Shown here: piece by piece, positions 41,647 through 50,976 of the stretch | How positions within the stretch are numbered: position 1 is the stretch's first letter | Layout: each line of letters starts with the position of its first letter | NCBI GenBank assembly: GCA_041687755.1 | Contig: JBDNJM010000034.1 | Span: 1-64,000, forward strand | Length of the DNA: 64,000 bases | Source of the DNA: JBDNJM01 sp041687755 | GTDB taxonomy: Bacteria > Planctomycetota > UBA1135 > GCA-002686595 | Reading direction: 5' to 3' | The notes under the pieces: generated by a model | The model's input: the letters and a program-made list of their open reading frames with translations, nothing else | The model's database searches: none | Told to the model about the DNA's origin: nothing | Translations under genes and position numbers: made by a program

Positions 41647-43083
41647 TCATGAGAGGCCCAGGTCGGTGGGATCCGCGTCGCGCAGCTCGCGCTCCCAGTC
41701 GGCCAGCTCTTGCTCTTGGATGCGGTCGGCGAACCACGCGAGCGGTTCGATCTCGGGGGCGCCGGCCAGGATAGCGCGCTCGTAAATCGCGCGCGTGGCG
41801 GCGGCGTGGTGCTCCCACGTGCGCCCCTCGAACGGGTCTGCAGGAACGCCGGCCGTCAGCTGTGCTAGGCGATCGGGGGCATCCAGCAGCTGTTGAATGC
41901 ACTCTGCGAGCGCACTGGCGCTCGAGCGCTCGAATAGCGCGCACCAGGCCTGGTCCGCCCCGCGCTCGGCGTAGGCACCGACCGCGCTGAGCAGGCAGGG
42001 CAAGCCGAGCGCGAGCGCCTCGTCGATGACCATCCCGAAAGACTCTTCGGCCAACGAGGGCGAGACCATCGCGTGTACCCCCGCGAGGGCGGGATGCCGG
42101 CTGAGATCGGCGGCCTCGAACGCGCCATGAAAGCGCACGGGCAGACCGACGCAGTCCCCGCGCAGGCGCTCCGCGAACGCCGGATCCACGTCCCCGCCAA
42201 GCACCTCGACGGCCACCCGCGACGGGTCGTCCAGGAGTTCGAGCGCGCGCGGGATCAGCTCTAGACCCTTGACCGGCGAGAGGTGCCCCCAAAACGCGAG
42301 CACGAGCGGATCCTCCGCAGTGCACGCCGGGGCTGAGGGCACGCTCGCGCGCCCGACGAGCCGCCCTTCGACGCCGGGCGGCAGCACCTCGAACTCAAGG
42401 CTGCCGGGCTCCCGGCCGCTGAAGCGCTCGATGGCCGCCCCGTGGGAGCGACTCGGAACGATCCGGGCCCGCGCGAGCTCCAGCTCGCGCGCGATGTCGC
42501 GCGCGTGCTCGGCGAGCCGCACCCGCCCGGCCATCGCGTCGACCCAGGGCGTGTGCGGCGGCACCGAGCCAGCGCAGGCGAGGCACGGGTCCGGCCCCAT
42601 CGGCGACTCACAGAACTGCCCGGTCGCGGGTCGCACGCGGAACACCAGCGGGCAGGTCGTCCAGAAGTCGTGCAGCGTCACGACGGCCGGCACACCCGCG
42701 CGCGCCGCCGTTGCCACGAGGTCGCGGGTGCTGCGCAGCCAGTGGTGCACGTGCATCACGTCGGGCTGCACCTCCGCCAGAACCTCGGACACGAAACGCC
42801 GCGCCGCCGGCAGCCGCGACTTGTGCCAGTGATCGAAGAACGAGTCGTCGCGATGCAGCCGGTAAACCACGATGCCCTCTTCATCGGGGCCTTCTTTGGG
42901 GCCTTCTTTGGGGCGCTCCAACATCGTGCCGCGGCTCCAGTCGAGCGAACCCGCCAGCACGGTCACCTCGCAGCCGTCGGCGCGCAAGGCCAACGCCAGC
43001 CGGTGCACGCTGCGCTCGGTCCCCCCCATCAGGTCGGGCGGGTAACCGTGCGCGAGGATCAGAACTCGGAGCGCGCGCGTCAC
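41647..43083 (-). CDS. GT4-family glycosyltransferase
   Basis: A 478-residue GT-B enzyme. It starts at GTG 43083, overlapping the preceding GT4 stop (GTGA). N-terminal GGTERSVHRLALALRADGCEVTV; then HDFWTTC and a CLAC motif; the C-terminal donor site reads VSPSLAEESFGMVIDEALALGLPCLLS. A short 12-bp tandem repeat (42886-42914) encodes KEGPKEGPDE in a variable loop. Expected to add one sugar during assembly of the exported glycan on the inner face of the membrane. Confidence 0.88.
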   Translation of the reverse strand: MTRALRVLILAHGYPPDLMGGTERSVHRLALALRADGCEVTVLAGSLDWSRGTMLERPKEGPKEGPDEEGIVVYRLHRDDSFFDHWHKSRLPAARRFVSEVLAEVQPDVMHVHHWLRSTRDLVATAARAGVPAVVTLHDFWTTCPLVFRVRPATGQFCESPMGPDPCLACAGSVPPHTPWVDAMAGRVRLAEHARDIARELELARARIVPSRSHGAAIERFSGREPGSLEFEVLPPGVEGRLVGRASVPSAPACTAEDPLVLAFWGHLSPVKGLELIPRALELLDDPSRVAVEVLGGDVDPAFAERLRGDCVGLPVRFHGAFEAADLSRHPALAGVHAMVSPSLAEESFGMVIDEALALGLPCLLSAVGAYAERGADQAWCALFERSSASALAECIQQLLDAPDRLAQLTAGVPADPFEGRTWEHHAAATRAIYERAILAGAPEIEPLAWFADRIQEQELADWERELRDADPTDLGLS

Positions 43084-44531
43084 CGCTCGGCTCGTCCGCC
43101 GGAGCGGACCTCCGCATATAGGTCGATGAGCGCTTCGGCGTCCTCATCGACGGCGCGCACGTGATACTCGTTCGGATAGAGATGCTCGAGCCGCTCGGGC
43201 TCGGTCAGGCAGCGCCGCAGTTCCTCCGCCAGTCCGCCGGAATCCCCGACGGGGAACCGGTAGCCGCTCACGCCCGGCTCCACCAGCTCCGCCATGCCGC
43301 CCAGGTCGCTGACGAGCAACGGCGTGCGCGTCGCCTTCGCCTCCAGGATTATGAGGGGCGAGTTCTCGTACCAGACGCTCGGCACAACCAGCAGGTCCAG
43401 GTGCGAGAGCGCGCCGGCCACCTCCCGCGCCGCCAGCTTGCCCAGCAACTCGACGCCGACGTCTTCGGCCAGCTCGCGCACCGCCTTGACGTAACCGGGC
43501 GTGTGCTCGAGCGGCCCGTAGCACAACAGGTCCGCGCTAGCCCGCAGCTCCGGCGCCAGCCGGCCCCAGGCCCGCAGCAGCACGTGCAGACCCTTGTGCG
43601 GTACCACGGTTCCGATAAACCCGACGCGCAGGCGCTTCGATTCGGAGCGCTTGAAACCCGCAAACGGCGCCAGATCAATGCCCGTGCGCATGTAGCGGAT
43701 CTTGTCCTCGGGGATGCCCCATTCAATGAACGAGTTGCGCAGGAACTCGCTGGGCGCGATGAACTGGTCCACCACCGGCAGCACGCGGCTGCGCAGCCCG
43801 GCGTCGCGCTCGACGATGGAGTCGCGCATCGTGGCGACCTCCGCACTCAGCGAGCCTGCGGGCGATTCCGCGTGCTCCGCGCCCTCCCAGCCGGCCACCG
43901 CGTGCTCGTCCTTCGACTCCCGGCTCGGCGGACGCAGCCGCGCTGCCGTGCGCCGCGCAAGGGGCCCGAGATCCACGCCGGTTCCACGGTTCAGCCCCGC
44001 GATCACCTTGGCCATGCGCCGCTCCATCTTCGACTGGCGGAACTTGAACTGCTGCATGCAGTCGCCGCAGCGCCCGAACTCGATTTTGTGGCAGATCGAC
44101 TTGTCCGCGTGAACCCGTTGGCCGAAGCGCGCGCACTGCAGCCAGTAGTCGTGCAGCGTGTAGAACACAGGCAGTCCGCGCCGCGCCACCGCCTCGAGGC
44201 AGCCGACCGACAGATACATCAGGTGCATGAAGTGCACCACGTCGGGCTGCAGGTCCTCCAGGAACAGCTCAAAGGAGCGCTCCGCCGGCGGGTAGGACCA
44301 GGTCTCCTTGAACTCGTTGTAAAACAGGTTGTTCGTGAGTTCGTGGACCGGCAGGCCCTCGAACTCGCGGTACTCGACCTTCAGGTTCGGCCGCCCGATG
44401 TCCTTCTCGGTCGTGAACACGTGCACGTCGTGCCCCATGGCCTGCAGGCTGCGGCCGAGCTGGAACGTGTAGATCTCCGTCCCTGCGGGGTGGTTCGGCA
44501 GGAAGTCGTGGGTGACGAGGAGGATGCGCAT
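43080..44531 (-). CDS. GT4-family glycosyltransferase with a large insertion
   Basis: 483 residues from ATG 44531, where the typical RILLVTHDFLPNHPAGTEIYTF begins; the frame is open to 44597. Standard GT4 motifs are present: IGTVVPHKGLHVLLRAW and VVPSVWYENSPLIILEAKATRTPLLVS. A segment of about 80 residues is inserted between the two Rossmann halves (around 180-260, after CGDCMQQFKF). HDYW followed by C-x-n-CGDC parallels the two neighbouring GT4 genes. It starts 117 bp after the GT2 gene upstream, so it may have its own promoter. Confidence 0.87.
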   Translation of the reverse strand: MRILLVTHDFLPNHPAGTEIYTFQLGRSLQAMGHDVHVFTTEKDIGRPNLKVEYREFEGLPVHELTNNLFYNEFKETWSYPPAERSFELFLEDLQPDVVHFMHLMYLSVGCLEAVARRGLPVFYTLHDYWLQCARFGQRVHADKSICHKIEFGRCGDCMQQFKFRQSKMERRMAKVIAGLNRGTGVDLGPLARRTAARLRPPSRESKDEHAVAGWEGAEHAESPAGSLSAEVATMRDSIVERDAGLRSRVLPVVDQFIAPSEFLRNSFIEWGIPEDKIRYMRTGIDLAPFAGFKRSESKRLRVGFIGTVVPHKGLHVLLRAWGRLAPELRASADLLCYGPLEHTPGYVKAVRELAEDVGVELLGKLAAREVAGALSHLDLLVVPSVWYENSPLIILEAKATRTPLLVSDLGGMAELVEPGVSGYRFPVGDSGGLAEELRRCLTEPERLEHLYPNEYHVRAVDEDAEALIDLYAEVRSGGRAER

Positions 44532-44648
44532 GGGGAGACGGTGCAGGCCGAGGCGTGGCAGGCCAGAGCCTACTCTGCAGTTTACTCCGCCAGGCATGCG
44601 CCGCGGAGGCCGGAACGGCTGAGCGGGCCCGCTAGTGGATCGGCGCCC

Positions 44649-45785
44649 TCAACTGGCCAAGCGCCCCACCAGCTTCCACCATGCCGCCAGGGTCCAGCTG
44701 AGGCCGCCGGCGACGCGCCGCGCGAACGGTTTGGCCACCAGCTGGGGCGAGAGCGTTAGGGGCCCCGCCTGCAGCAGCTCCACGTCGCGCACGCGTCGGC
44801 CGCGCTGGACGCGGCGGCGGTCGCCTAGCACCGGCCCCAGATGCCGGAAGAACGCGAGCTTGCCGCGCAGGTAGCTCAGGCCGTGGCCGGCGCGCAGGGT
44901 GAACAGGAACCAGGCGCCCTCGTAGATCAGCAGCCCGGGCAGGGCCAGCACGAGGCTGCGCACGCCGTGGCATTTCGCGAGCACCAGCCAGCGGTTGCGC
45001 GAGTGAAAGTAGGCCCGCTGGGCCGGGTAGTCGTTGGCCCGGAACGAGATCCCAGGCGTGCCCGCCTTGTGCCGCACTCGAACATCCTCGACCGAGAGCA
45101 GCCGTTCGCCAGCGATCCGCAGGCGCAGCGACAGGTCGTGGTCCTCGAACAGGATGAACAGCCGCGGATCGTAGCCGCCGTGGCCGAGGACGCGCTCGGC
45201 GTCCAGCAGGCCGCACAGCGAAATGAAACCGTCCACCTCGACGGTGCCCTCCCCAATCGCCTGCGCCTGCGGGCTAAAAAAGTTGCGCAGGGAGAACAGC
45301 CCGACGTACAGGAAGCCCGCCCCGTCGTAGTGCACGGTGTCCGGATCGTCGTACACAACGCTGCGCGGCTGGGCCAGGATCGCTCCCTCGTCGGGTCGCT
45401 CTGCACGGTCGCGCTCGAGCGCCTCGCGCAGCCGCCGCAGCGTGTCCCCGTCGAGCACCACGTCGTTGTCGAGCGCGAGCACCCAGCGGTTGCGGGCCGC
45501 CTCCATCCCCGCGTTGCGCGCCACCCCAGGCCCCCCGTTCGTCCCCAGTGCGACGCGTCGCACGCCGGGGTAGTCGCGTTCCAGCAGCACAAGGCTCCCG
45601 TCGCCGGAGCCGTTGTCCACGACGACGATTTCGTCCAGCTCCGAGCCCAGCGCAAGCAGCGCGTCCAGGCACTCGGTCAGGTACTGCTCGCCGTTGAAGT
45701 TGCAGACGACGGCGCTGATCGGGCCAAGCCCCCCAGGCGTGACCACAGCGTCCCCGGCCGGCTCTTTGTCGGGCGCCGGTACCAT
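44649..45785 (-). CDS. GT2-family glycosyltransferase
   Basis: 378 residues from ATG 45785, overlapping the stop of the preceding fusion gene by one base. GT-A fold: AVVCNFNGEQYLTECLDALL, VVVDNGSGDGS, LDNDVVLDGDTL (DxD region), and LFEDHDLSLRLRIAG (ED motif near the catalytic base). The C-terminal 100 residues include hydrophobic segments that may attach it to the membrane. It closely resembles rhamnosyltransferase-like GT2 enzymes; the actual sugar cannot be told. Confidence 0.87.
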   Translation of the reverse strand: MVPAPDKEPAGDAVVTPGGLGPISAVVCNFNGEQYLTECLDALLALGSELDEIVVVDNGSGDGSLVLLERDYPGVRRVALGTNGGPGVARNAGMEAARNRWVLALDNDVVLDGDTLRRLREALERDRAERPDEGAILAQPRSVVYDDPDTVHYDGAGFLYVGLFSLRNFFSPQAQAIGEGTVEVDGFISLCGLLDAERVLGHGGYDPRLFILFEDHDLSLRLRIAGERLLSVEDVRVRHKAGTPGISFRANDYPAQRAYFHSRNRWLVLAKCHGVRSLVLALPGLLIYEGAWFLFTLRAGHGLSYLRGKLAFFRHLGPVLGDRRRVQRGRRVRDVELLQAGPLTLSPQLVAKPFARRVAGGLSWTLAAWWKLVGRLAS

Positions 45786-47455
45786 CAAGAAATCGGCAGC
45801 TCGAAGTCGGGCGCGGTCACTGGTTGGCGGTGCTTCAGGCAGTAGGGCACGTTGGCGAGCACGTTCAGGCCGGCCTTGATCAGGATCCACCAGGCCCCGG
45901 GCGTCGCGCGGATCGACTTTCCGATGCCGATCGTGCCGGTTGCGTCAGTCACTTCCCCCTGCACCTCCTTGTCGGAGCCGCGCAGCAGCACCTTGGTCAG
46001 CACCAGCCACGGCAGCTTGACCAAGTCGCCCAGCGGCGCGTACTTCAGCTGGCAGAGCCAGGCGTTGCGGGCGTGGAAGTACAGGCTGCGCTTGCCCATC
46101 TGCACGCCGAACGGCGTCTTGTGGAAGGTCTCCACCTGCGGGTACTGCAGCACGCGGTAGCCCAGGTTCAGCAGTCGGCAGGTCAAGTCGCGCTCGTTGC
46201 CGTAGATGAACAGGCGCTCGTCGTAGTACCCGGCCTGACGCAGCTTGTCGGTCCAGGCGAGGCTCCCGCATCCGCGGAAGGTGCTCATGTAGCGCTCGGT
46301 GTTGATCGCCTCCGAGTTCTTGTAGCTCTCGGGCATCTCCGGCTCCACGACCTTCGTGGACAGCACCGCCGTCGTGTCCGGCTCGGCCATCAGCCGCGGC
46401 AGAGCCTTTGCCAACCAGTCCGGCGGCAGCACGACGTCGTCGTCCAGAATCGCGAGCAGCGGCGTGGTCACGCACGCAAACCCGATGTTGAAGGTCTCGC
46501 AGGCCCCGTAGTTCGAGTTCGGCATCACGACCACGCGCACGTCCGGGTGCTCCGCCCGAATGCGGGCGACGGTGTCGTCCGAGCTGCAGTTGTCCACGAC
46601 GACAATCTCGGCGAAGGGATGCTCTTGGGCCTTCAGCCCGGCCAGGTTCTCCAGCACGTCCCCCGCCTTGTTCCAGGTCGAGATGACGGCGGTCGCGGCG
46701 GGCAGTTCGGAACTCATCGGGGTCGGGTCGGGGTTGGGGACGCGAGCCTCGAGGAGGGCCCGCGCGCGGCGTTCGTAGTCCACGGCGTCTCGGCTGCTGC
46801 AGACCGTAAAGCCCTCGGCCAGCTCGACGGCCGTATCGGGCACGTTGATCGTGCGCGCCGCATCGACCGTGCGGGCCTTCAGCACCAAGTCGTGGTAGTG
46901 CAGCTGGCTCTCGAAGCAGGCCAGGGCCGCCGCCTTCTTCGGCCACCATGCGGTCGTGTTGTACAGCAGGCTCTGGGCAGCCTGGGCGTTCACGCCGTAG
47001 AGGAGCAGCCGGCGCTCCGGGCCCTGCTCGGCGGCCTCCACGAGCGCGCGCGCCGCCGCCCGATGGTCGGGGTGCATCTCGTTGGGACCGGGGCCGTAGA
47101 CGAGCTCGGGCCCGAAATCCTCCAGCTCAGCTGCGATGCGCTCGGCCAGGTCGGGCAGCTCTGAGAGCCCACCGTCGGGCAGCTCGAGGAAGCGGTAGTC
47201 GCGAACGCCCAACACCTCGCCCGCGGCTCGCGACTCGGCGCGGCGGACCTCGGCCAGGTTCTGCTCGAGCGACTCCGGATCGCCGGCCACGCCGTCGGAC
47301 AAGATCACGACCCGTACCGCGTCCCCGCGCTCGGCGTGCACGGCGAGCATGCCGCCCGCGCCCAGCACCTCGTCGTCCGCGTGCGGCGCGATCACGAGCA
47401 CCCGCCGCTCGGGCACGTCCCGGGGGTCGAGCAGCGCAGGAAAAAGAGACCTCAT
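45785..47455 (-). CDS. Fusion of a PIG-L/LmbE deacetylase and a GT2 glycosyltransferase
   Basis: A 556-residue two-domain protein. Residues 1 to about 245 are a PIG-L-type zinc N-deacetylase (APHADDEVLGAGG, corresponding to the PHPDDE motif, and MHPDHR). Residues about 250-556 are a GT2 transferase (AVISTWNKAGDVLENL, VVVDNCSSDDTV, ILDDDVVLP, GNERDLTCRLLNLG). An internal Met at the junction (TPMSSELP) could allow a separate transferase. PIG-L enzymes remove acetyl from N-acetylglucosamine in GPI anchors, bacillithiol and similar products. The fusion suggests deacetylation and sugar transfer on the same glycan. ATGA and TGATG overlaps link it to both neighbours. Confidence 0.85.
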   Translation of the reverse strand: MRSLFPALLDPRDVPERRVLVIAPHADDEVLGAGGMLAVHAERGDAVRVVILSDGVAGDPESLEQNLAEVRRAESRAAGEVLGVRDYRFLELPDGGLSELPDLAERIAAELEDFGPELVYGPGPNEMHPDHRAAARALVEAAEQGPERRLLLYGVNAQAAQSLLYNTTAWWPKKAAALACFESQLHYHDLVLKARTVDAARTINVPDTAVELAEGFTVCSSRDAVDYERRARALLEARVPNPDPTPMSSELPAATAVISTWNKAGDVLENLAGLKAQEHPFAEIVVVDNCSSDDTVARIRAEHPDVRVVVMPNSNYGACETFNIGFACVTTPLLAILDDDVVLPPDWLAKALPRLMAEPDTTAVLSTKVVEPEMPESYKNSEAINTERYMSTFRGCGSLAWTDKLRQAGYYDERLFIYGNERDLTCRLLNLGYRVLQYPQVETFHKTPFGVQMGKRSLYFHARNAWLCQLKYAPLGDLVKLPWLVLTKVLLRGSDKEVQGEVTDATGTIGIGKSIRATPGAWWILIKAGLNVLANVPYCLKHRQPVTAPDFELPIS

Positions 47456-48276
47456 ACCCCGCCTCCCCGACGGAGCAGCTTGAGATCGTCAGGGTGGCAG
47501 GGCCCGAGCGGTGCGAGCGACTCGCCGTGCGTCGGCTCCTTGCGCTGTCGCTCTTCAGGGCTGTCGCAGGCGTCGACGCAGGTCTTCAGGTACAGCGCCC
47601 GGTGCGCCTTCATGCCAACGACGTGGTGAATCAAGTCGGTGTGCTCGAGCTGGCTCTTGTGCTCCTCGAGCCCCGCGGCCATGTCCGCGACGCAGCTGGA
47701 CACGTCGACCATGCGGGTCGGGATCTGGGGCGTCCAAATTTCGTAGCCCCAGGCCTCCGGTGCGTGTTCGGCCAACTCCAGGCCGGCGCGCACCACCCGC
47801 GCGAGCACGTGATGGTCGAGCTGGTGCTCCCCGACCCAGGGCGCGTAGACGACGCCGGGCCGCAGCTCGTCGATCATCTGGGCCAGCTGCTGCGCTCCGG
47901 CAAAGAACTCGGGCGGCCCTGGGATGTGGCCTTCCGGGTAGCGCAGAAAGCGGTAGTCGGTCAAGCCGAGGTGCCGCCCGCCGGCCACGGCCTCGGCCTC
48001 GCGCTGGGCCACAAAGGCGGCGACGTCGCGCGCATCGTCGGGATCGCGCCCGAGCGCGCCGTCGTAGGCCACCACGACCACGACCGAATCGCCGCGTGCG
48101 GCGTGCAGGGCGGCGGTGCAGCCGGCGCCCAGCAGGTCGTCGTCCGGATGCGGCGCGAACAGCAGCACGGGCCCCGCGGGCAGTTGCTCGGCGGGCCGAC
48201 AAATCGGCTCGGGCAGCGGCGCTCGCTCCCCGGCGGCGGAGCCCTGCAACGGGTTCTCGAAAGCCTCGCCGCTCAC
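47452..48276 (-). CDS. PIG-L/LmbE-family N-deacetylase
   Basis: 274 residues from GTG 48276, overlapping the preceding GT2 stop (GTGA). The zinc-binding motif is APHPDDDLLGAG, followed by GEHQLDHHVLARV for the third ligand. It resembles the N-terminal domain of the next gene, so the locus has two deacetylases. Likely to remove N-acetyl groups from a sugar nucleotide or lipid-linked sugar in the cytoplasm. About 35 residues rich in Pro and Ala precede the domain. Confidence 0.85.
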   Translation of the reverse strand: MSGEAFENPLQGSAAGERAPLPEPICRPAEQLPAGPVLLFAPHPDDDLLGAGCTAALHAARGDSVVVVVAYDGALGRDPDDARDVAAFVAQREAEAVAGGRHLGLTDYRFLRYPEGHIPGPPEFFAGAQQLAQMIDELRPGVVYAPWVGEHQLDHHVLARVVRAGLELAEHAPEAWGYEIWTPQIPTRMVDVSSCVADMAAGLEEHKSQLEHTDLIHHVVGMKAHRALYLKTCVDACDSPEERQRKEPTHGESLAPLGPCHPDDLKLLRRGGGV

Positions 48277-49544
48277 GCCGAAGCTCCCGGAACCTCGGTG
48301 GAATTGGCGGCGCTCGTGGCATCCGGCCAAAGCAGCTCCACTTCCTCGGTGCGGATGCCCTCGGTGCGCGAGGGCGTGGTCTTCATGAAGCCGTACGCGC
48401 CCAGGAGTTCGTGGGTCTCGGCGTCGAGGAAGCGCAGGTAGTACACGCCCTCAAACATCCACTCCCAGGCCTGCGCGGGAAAGCTCCAGCCCGCACCGGT
48501 TCCCAGCACGCCCACCGAGACCAGCCAGTTGGGCGTCATGCCGAGCTCGGCCAGGAACGGTCGTTCTGTGCCCCACTCGAACGTCGGGGGCTCGGCGAAC
48601 TCGCCGGCCACCTCGATCTCATCGTGAATCGCCGGGGACCCGCCGCCGCTGAGCTTCGCGCCCCAGCGGTTCGCCGCCGTCACGAACTTCGCGCCGAGCC
48701 GCCCGTGGTAGCGCTCGAAGTACAGCCGCTCGCCGATGGCGAAACGCCGCGCCGGCTCGCCGGCGTACTGCTGACCGACGCCCGATGAGCGCGACCAGTG
48801 GTGCACGACCTTGGCCGAGCCAAGGTGCACCAGCTCCAGACCCAAGCCCCGCAACCTCCGCCACAAGTCCGTGTCCTCGAAGTACAGCGGAAAGGCCGGG
48901 TCGAGCGGCTCGCCGCCCAGCCGCGTGACGGTGTCGCGCCGCATGAAAATGCAGCAGCCCGACAGCATCTCCGTCCGAAGTGGCCCCTCCGCCTCCCACC
49001 AGGGCACGTACTCCGCGAGCCGCGCCTTGGCGTAGCTGCGCGCGAAGCGCGGCTTCCACTGGGCCAGGTTGACCTTCACCGTGGAGCCGGGCGTCGGCAG
49101 TAGGTTCGGCGGAATGCGCAGCACGCCGCCGGGGTCCATCGACGCAGCCGGGTCCACCGCGCCGCACTCAGGATTCTGCACCAGGAACTCGACCAGTTGA
49201 TCCAGCGACCCCGGCAGGAAGTACAGGTCCGGGTTCAGCACGGCCATCACGTCGCCGGGCTCCCCCAGCGTGTGCTCGTACGCCAGGTTCATGCCGCGCG
49301 CGTAGCCCAGGTTTTCCGACGAGCGCACAACCGTGGCGCCCAGGTCCTCGATCTGCGCGAGCGCCTCGCTCTGGTCCACAGGGCTCGCGTTGTCGACCAC
49401 GACGATCTCCAGGCACTCCGCCGGCCGCCCGGCGCGCGCCCAATCCGCGATCAACGACTCCACGCAGGCCCGCGCCAGCGAGCCGCTCGAGTAGTTCACG
49501 ATCAGCGCGGACAGCCGCGTCCGCTTCGGTGCTGTGCCCGTCAT
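48273..49544 (-). CDS. GT2-family glycosyltransferase
   Basis: A 423-residue GT-A enzyme: ALIVNYSSGSLARACVESL, VVVDNASPVDQS, AVLNPDLYFLPG, and YFEDTDLWRRLRGLG. It resembles the wbbL/rhamnosyltransferase type. The last 130 residues (from about 290) form an extra, beta-rich domain ending EELLWPD-like and are not part of the usual GT2 fold; they may bind the acceptor. It lies 25 bp after the exporter ATPase gene. The GTGA overlap at its end couples it to the deacetylase. Confidence 0.87.
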   Translation of the reverse strand: MTGTAPKRTRLSALIVNYSSGSLARACVESLIADWARAGRPAECLEIVVVDNASPVDQSEALAQIEDLGATVVRSSENLGYARGMNLAYEHTLGEPGDVMAVLNPDLYFLPGSLDQLVEFLVQNPECGAVDPAASMDPGGVLRIPPNLLPTPGSTVKVNLAQWKPRFARSYAKARLAEYVPWWEAEGPLRTEMLSGCCIFMRRDTVTRLGGEPLDPAFPLYFEDTDLWRRLRGLGLELVHLGSAKVVHHWSRSSGVGQQYAGEPARRFAIGERLYFERYHGRLGAKFVTAANRWGAKLSGGGSPAIHDEIEVAGEFAEPPTFEWGTERPFLAELGMTPNWLVSVGVLGTGAGWSFPAQAWEWMFEGVYYLRFLDAETHELLGAYGFMKTTPSRTEGIRTEEVELLWPDATSAANSTEVPGASA

Positions 49545-49569
49545 CCGGCCTGAGCGTCTCGCCCCACCA

Positions 49570-50973
49570 TCAGTCCTGGCCTTCCTGCTGCGCCTGGTCG
49601 GCGTGCCCGTCGGTGCCTTCCTCGGTGCTCTCCTCGGTGCTCTCCTCGGTGCTCTCCTCGGCGGCCTCGAGCGCCGGACGCTCGTGCTGCGCGTTCAGAT
49701 CCCAGTCGTGACTCACGCGGAACAGCCCGACCTCGCGGCTGTTCGTGCGCACGACCAGGTTCTCCGGCATCAGGTACTGCTGGTACTTGTGGATGCCGCC
49801 CTTGTCGAGCAGCAGCACCGGCACGAGGAACTGGCTCGCCAGGAAGTTGACCTTGTCGATGCGCAGCACCGCGCAGCCCTCGGTGCCCTCCAGCTCGAGG
49901 TGCTCCAGGTGCGTGCCCATGGCCGCGCACGTGGTCATGTCGGCGCGCATGAACACCACGCCCAGGTGCGCCGGCGTCTGCTCGGGGTTCGGGTTCTTCC
50001 ACCAGATGCGGATCTCGATCCCGTCGCCGGTCTCGATCTGATAGCGCTCGGTCTCGGTGCCGGGCTCATAGATGCGCGCGTCCAGGATCTCCGGCATGGC
50101 GTGGCCGCCGCCGGGTCCGTCGCTTTTGATCGAGTTGCCAATCGTCGGGATCGAGTCGGTCAGGCTGTCCTCGAGCTCGCCGATGTGCGTGCGCTGGAAG
50201 GTCGCGTACTCGTTGGTCACGTAGACCGACTCCCCCAGGATCTGGGGCACGCCCTGCTTCAGCCAGATCGCCTCGTCGCACAGTTGGCGCACGTCGTACA
50301 GCGAGTGGCTGCAGAACAGGATCGTCTTGCCCTTCTGCTTGAACTCGTAAATCTTGTCCACGCACTTCTTCTGGAAGTACATGTCGCCGACAGCGAAGAC
50401 CTCGTCGATGATCAGCACGTCGGGATCGACGGCGACCGCGACCGCAAAACCCAAGCGCAGGCCCATGCCGCTGGAGTAGGTGCGCACGGGCTCGTCGATG
50501 TAGTCACCGAGCTCGGCGAACTCGATGATCTCGTCGGTCTTGCTCAGCATCTCGCGCCGGCTGAAGCCCATCATCACGCCGTTCAGCACGATGTTGGCCC
50601 GGCCGGTGAAGTCCATGTGGAACCCCGCGCCCAGCTCGAGCAGCGAGGCCACGCGCCCGTGGATCCGGTAGCGCCCCTCGGTCGGCGAGGTGACGCCGGC
50701 CAGGGTCTTGAGCAGCGTCGACTTGCCGGCGCCATTCGCGCCCACCAGCCCGAGGCTCGAGCCCTTGCGCAGCCCAAAGCTCACGTCCCTCAGCGCCCAG
50801 GACTCGTCGTGCTTTTTGATTCGCCCAAAGGTCGTCGCCTCGATCACCCGGTGCATCGGACGCCGGTAGCGGCGGTACGCCTTGGAGAGGTGCTCGACCT
50901 CCATCGCGAACGGCTCGAGCTTGCCCGCCGTGGCCGTCGCGGTCGCGAAGCCTTTCTGTTCGTTGACGCCCAT
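49570..50973 (-). CDS. Wzt-type ABC exporter ATPase with a C-terminal cargo domain
   Basis: A 467-residue protein. The ATPase domain (about 20-265) has Walker A GANGAGKST, signature YSSGMGLRLGFA and Walker B VLIIDEVFAVGD. The C-terminal domain (about 290-440) is the Wzt_C type, a beta-sandwich that in E. coli O9a recognises the finished O-polysaccharide. This predicts export of a capped polysaccharide chain. The extreme C-terminus carries an acidic 12-bp repeat. The gene follows the permease by 3 bp. The family also includes teichoic-acid exporters (TagH); the cargo domain favours an O-antigen-like product. Confidence 0.92.
   Translation of the reverse strand: MGVNEQKGFATATATAGKLEPFAMEVEHLSKAYRRYRRPMHRVIEATTFGRIKKHDESWALRDVSFGLRKGSSLGLVGANGAGKSTLLKTLAGVTSPTEGRYRIHGRVASLLELGAGFHMDFTGRANIVLNGVMMGFSRREMLSKTDEIIEFAELGDYIDEPVRTYSSGMGLRLGFAVAVAVDPDVLIIDEVFAVGDMYFQKKCVDKIYEFKQKGKTILFCSHSLYDVRQLCDEAIWLKQGVPQILGESVYVTNEYATFQRTHIGELEDSLTDSIPTIGNSIKSDGPGGGHAMPEILDARIYEPGTETERYQIETGDGIEIRIWWKNPNPEQTPAHLGVVFMRADMTTCAAMGTHLEHLELEGTEGCAVLRIDKVNFLASQFLVPVLLLDKGGIHKYQQYLMPENLVVRTNSREVGLFRVSHDWDLNAQHERPALEAAEESTEESTEESTEEGTDGHADQAQQEGQD
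49621..49661. repeat. 12-bp tandem repeat in the exporter ATPase gene
   Basis: Three perfect 12-bp units (49621-49632, 49633-49644, 49645-49656) and a 5-base partial copy. They encode Glu-Glu-Ser-Thr repeats, an acidic tail after the cargo-binding domain. Confidence 0.85.
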
Positions 50974-50976
50974 GGA

